Shown: in pieces, positions 63,549 to 64,000 of the stretch | Numbering within the stretch: position 1 is the stretch's first letter | Layout of the letters: the number at the start of each line of letters is the position of its first letter | NCBI RefSeq assembly: GCF_004341375.1 | Contig: NZ_SLXO01000003.1 | Coordinates: forward strand, 310,001-374,000 | DNA: 64,000 nucleotides | Reading direction: 5' to 3' | DNA from: Rhodothalassium salexigens DSM 2132 | Lineage (GTDB): Bacteria > Pseudomonadota > Alphaproteobacteria > Sphingomonadales > Rhodothalassiaceae | The notes under the pieces: model-generated | The model's input: the letters and a program-made list of their open reading frames with translations, nothing else | What the model was told of the DNA's origin: nothing | The model's database searches: none | Position numbers and translations under genes: made by a program

Positions 63549-63685
63549 CATTGGCCACGGGCTGCGGCGCGTGGGGATTGTGCGACGGGGCTGTTGCGCC
63601 CACGTTTCTAAGGCACCCGGTCGCGCCGTCATAGCCCCGAGCCGCCAGCGACCGTCCCGTCCCTCCAGTCTGTCCGTTTGTTCCG

Positions 63686-64000
63686 ATGCCTTATTCCCTG
63701 ACCCCGCGTCCGCCCGAAGTCCTCAACCCCGACAGCGGCAGCGGTATCGTCCTCGTCTGCGACCATGCCAGCAATGCCGTGCCCGCCGACCTTCATGGTG
63801 GCGACCTGGGCGTGCCGGCCGACGCCATGACCAGCCACATCGCCATCGACATCGGTGCCGAGGCGGTGACCCGCGCGCTGGCCGAGCGCTTAGGCGCTAC
63901 GGCGGTGATCGCCACGGTCTCGCGACTGGTCTGCGATCTCAATCGCAACCCTGCGCATCAGAACCCGTTTCCCGCGCATAGCGACGGCGTGGCGGTGCCG
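63686..64000 (+). CDS. N-formylglutamate amidohydrolase family protein, N-terminal part, cut by window end
   Basis: An uninterrupted frame from ATG (63686) runs off the window end (105 codons seen). It translates as MPYSLTPRPPEVLNPDSG, then GIVLVCDHASNAVP, TSHIAIDIGAEAVTRALAERLGATAVIATVSRLVCDLNRNP, which are signatures of the FGase family (Zn-dependent deformylation of N-formylglutamate in histidine breakdown, or a related amidohydrolase). The rest of the protein and its downstream neighbours are not in the window. It is divergent from pyk across the 11-bp repeat array. Confidence 0.9.
   Translation, partial: MPYSLTPRPPEVLNPDSGSGIVLVCDHASNAVPADLHGGDLGVPADAMTSHIAIDIGAEAVTRALAERLGATAVIATVSRLVCDLNRNPAHQNPFPAHSDGVAVP

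Overview
This 64 kb window is a contiguous stretch of a high-GC proteobacterial chromosome. Gene content and order point to an alphaproteobacterium, most likely in or near the Rhodospirillales: rpmH-rnpA-yidD-yidC-engB-argB, a complex I NDUFA9-family protein, an MCE (Mla) operon with a STAS-permease fusion, ubiK, and a MidA/NDUFAF7 methyltransferase. This is an inference from gene content, and no rRNA is present to confirm it. Coding density is high, mostly housekeeping and envelope genes. I see no insertion sequence, prophage, integrase or CRISPR array. The only RNA gene recognised is a tRNA-Leu(CAG). The genes at both window ends are cut.

Layout. 1-3.1 kb: end of an M24 aminopeptidase, an ABC ATPase without a permease, and nadB. 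3.2-7.05 kb (minus): VTT membrane protein, FAD disulfide oxidoreductase and sensor histidine kinase in one apparent operon. 7.2-15.2 kb (plus): rpmH (44 codons, GTG start, good promoter), rnpA, yidD, yidC, engB, argB, a methyltransferase, hisC and a membrane-anchored FMN/Fe-S GltS-like protein. 15.2-19.4 kb (minus): tspO, then a tightly coupled trio of Ddl-like ATP-grasp ligase, alpha/beta hydrolase and membrane-embedded MurF-like ligase. 19.7-25.4 kb: plsC, cysE, cysK, marR, pmbA, cysQ. 25.4-29.9 kb (minus): an MCE lipid-transport operon ending in a lipoprotein and a putative outer-membrane barrel. 30-43.9 kb: acyl-CoA dehydrogenase, proline iminopeptidase, a large secreted hydrolase, His-rich PCuAC copper chaperone, two-domain retropepsin-like protease, RND efflux pair and OPT transporter. 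44-51.6 kb: GPx, def-fmt, prs, pgeF, midA-like, lgt, ubiK, ybjN-like. 51.7-64 kb: DUF4345-like protein, gltB/gltD, uppP, NDUFA9-like, tRNA-Leu, pyk, and the start of an N-formylglutamate amidohydrolase.

How genes work together. Several sets act on the envelope: yidC/yidD (membrane insertion), lgt (lipoproteins), uppP (lipid carrier recycling), the MCE operon (lipid traffic), plsC (phospholipid), pgeF, the RND pump, and the MurF-like/Ddl-like trio. A second theme is nitrogen and sulfur assimilation (gltBD, cysE-cysK, cysQ, argB, hisC). def-fmt and rpmH-rnpA are translation and RNA-processing genes.

Most noteworthy. (1) The MurF-like ligase has a membrane domain where the Mur substrate-binding domain should be, and it is translationally coupled to a hydrolase behind a Ddl-like ligase. 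It could be a side pathway for peptide or glycopeptide synthesis rather than the standard wall pathway. (2) The MCE operon ends with a barrel-like outer-membrane protein coupled by an ATGA overlap. (3) A three-copy REP-like palindromic repeat lies between fmt and prs. (4) Short tandem repeats with periods of 10-22 bp occur repeatedly in spacers and inside one gene.
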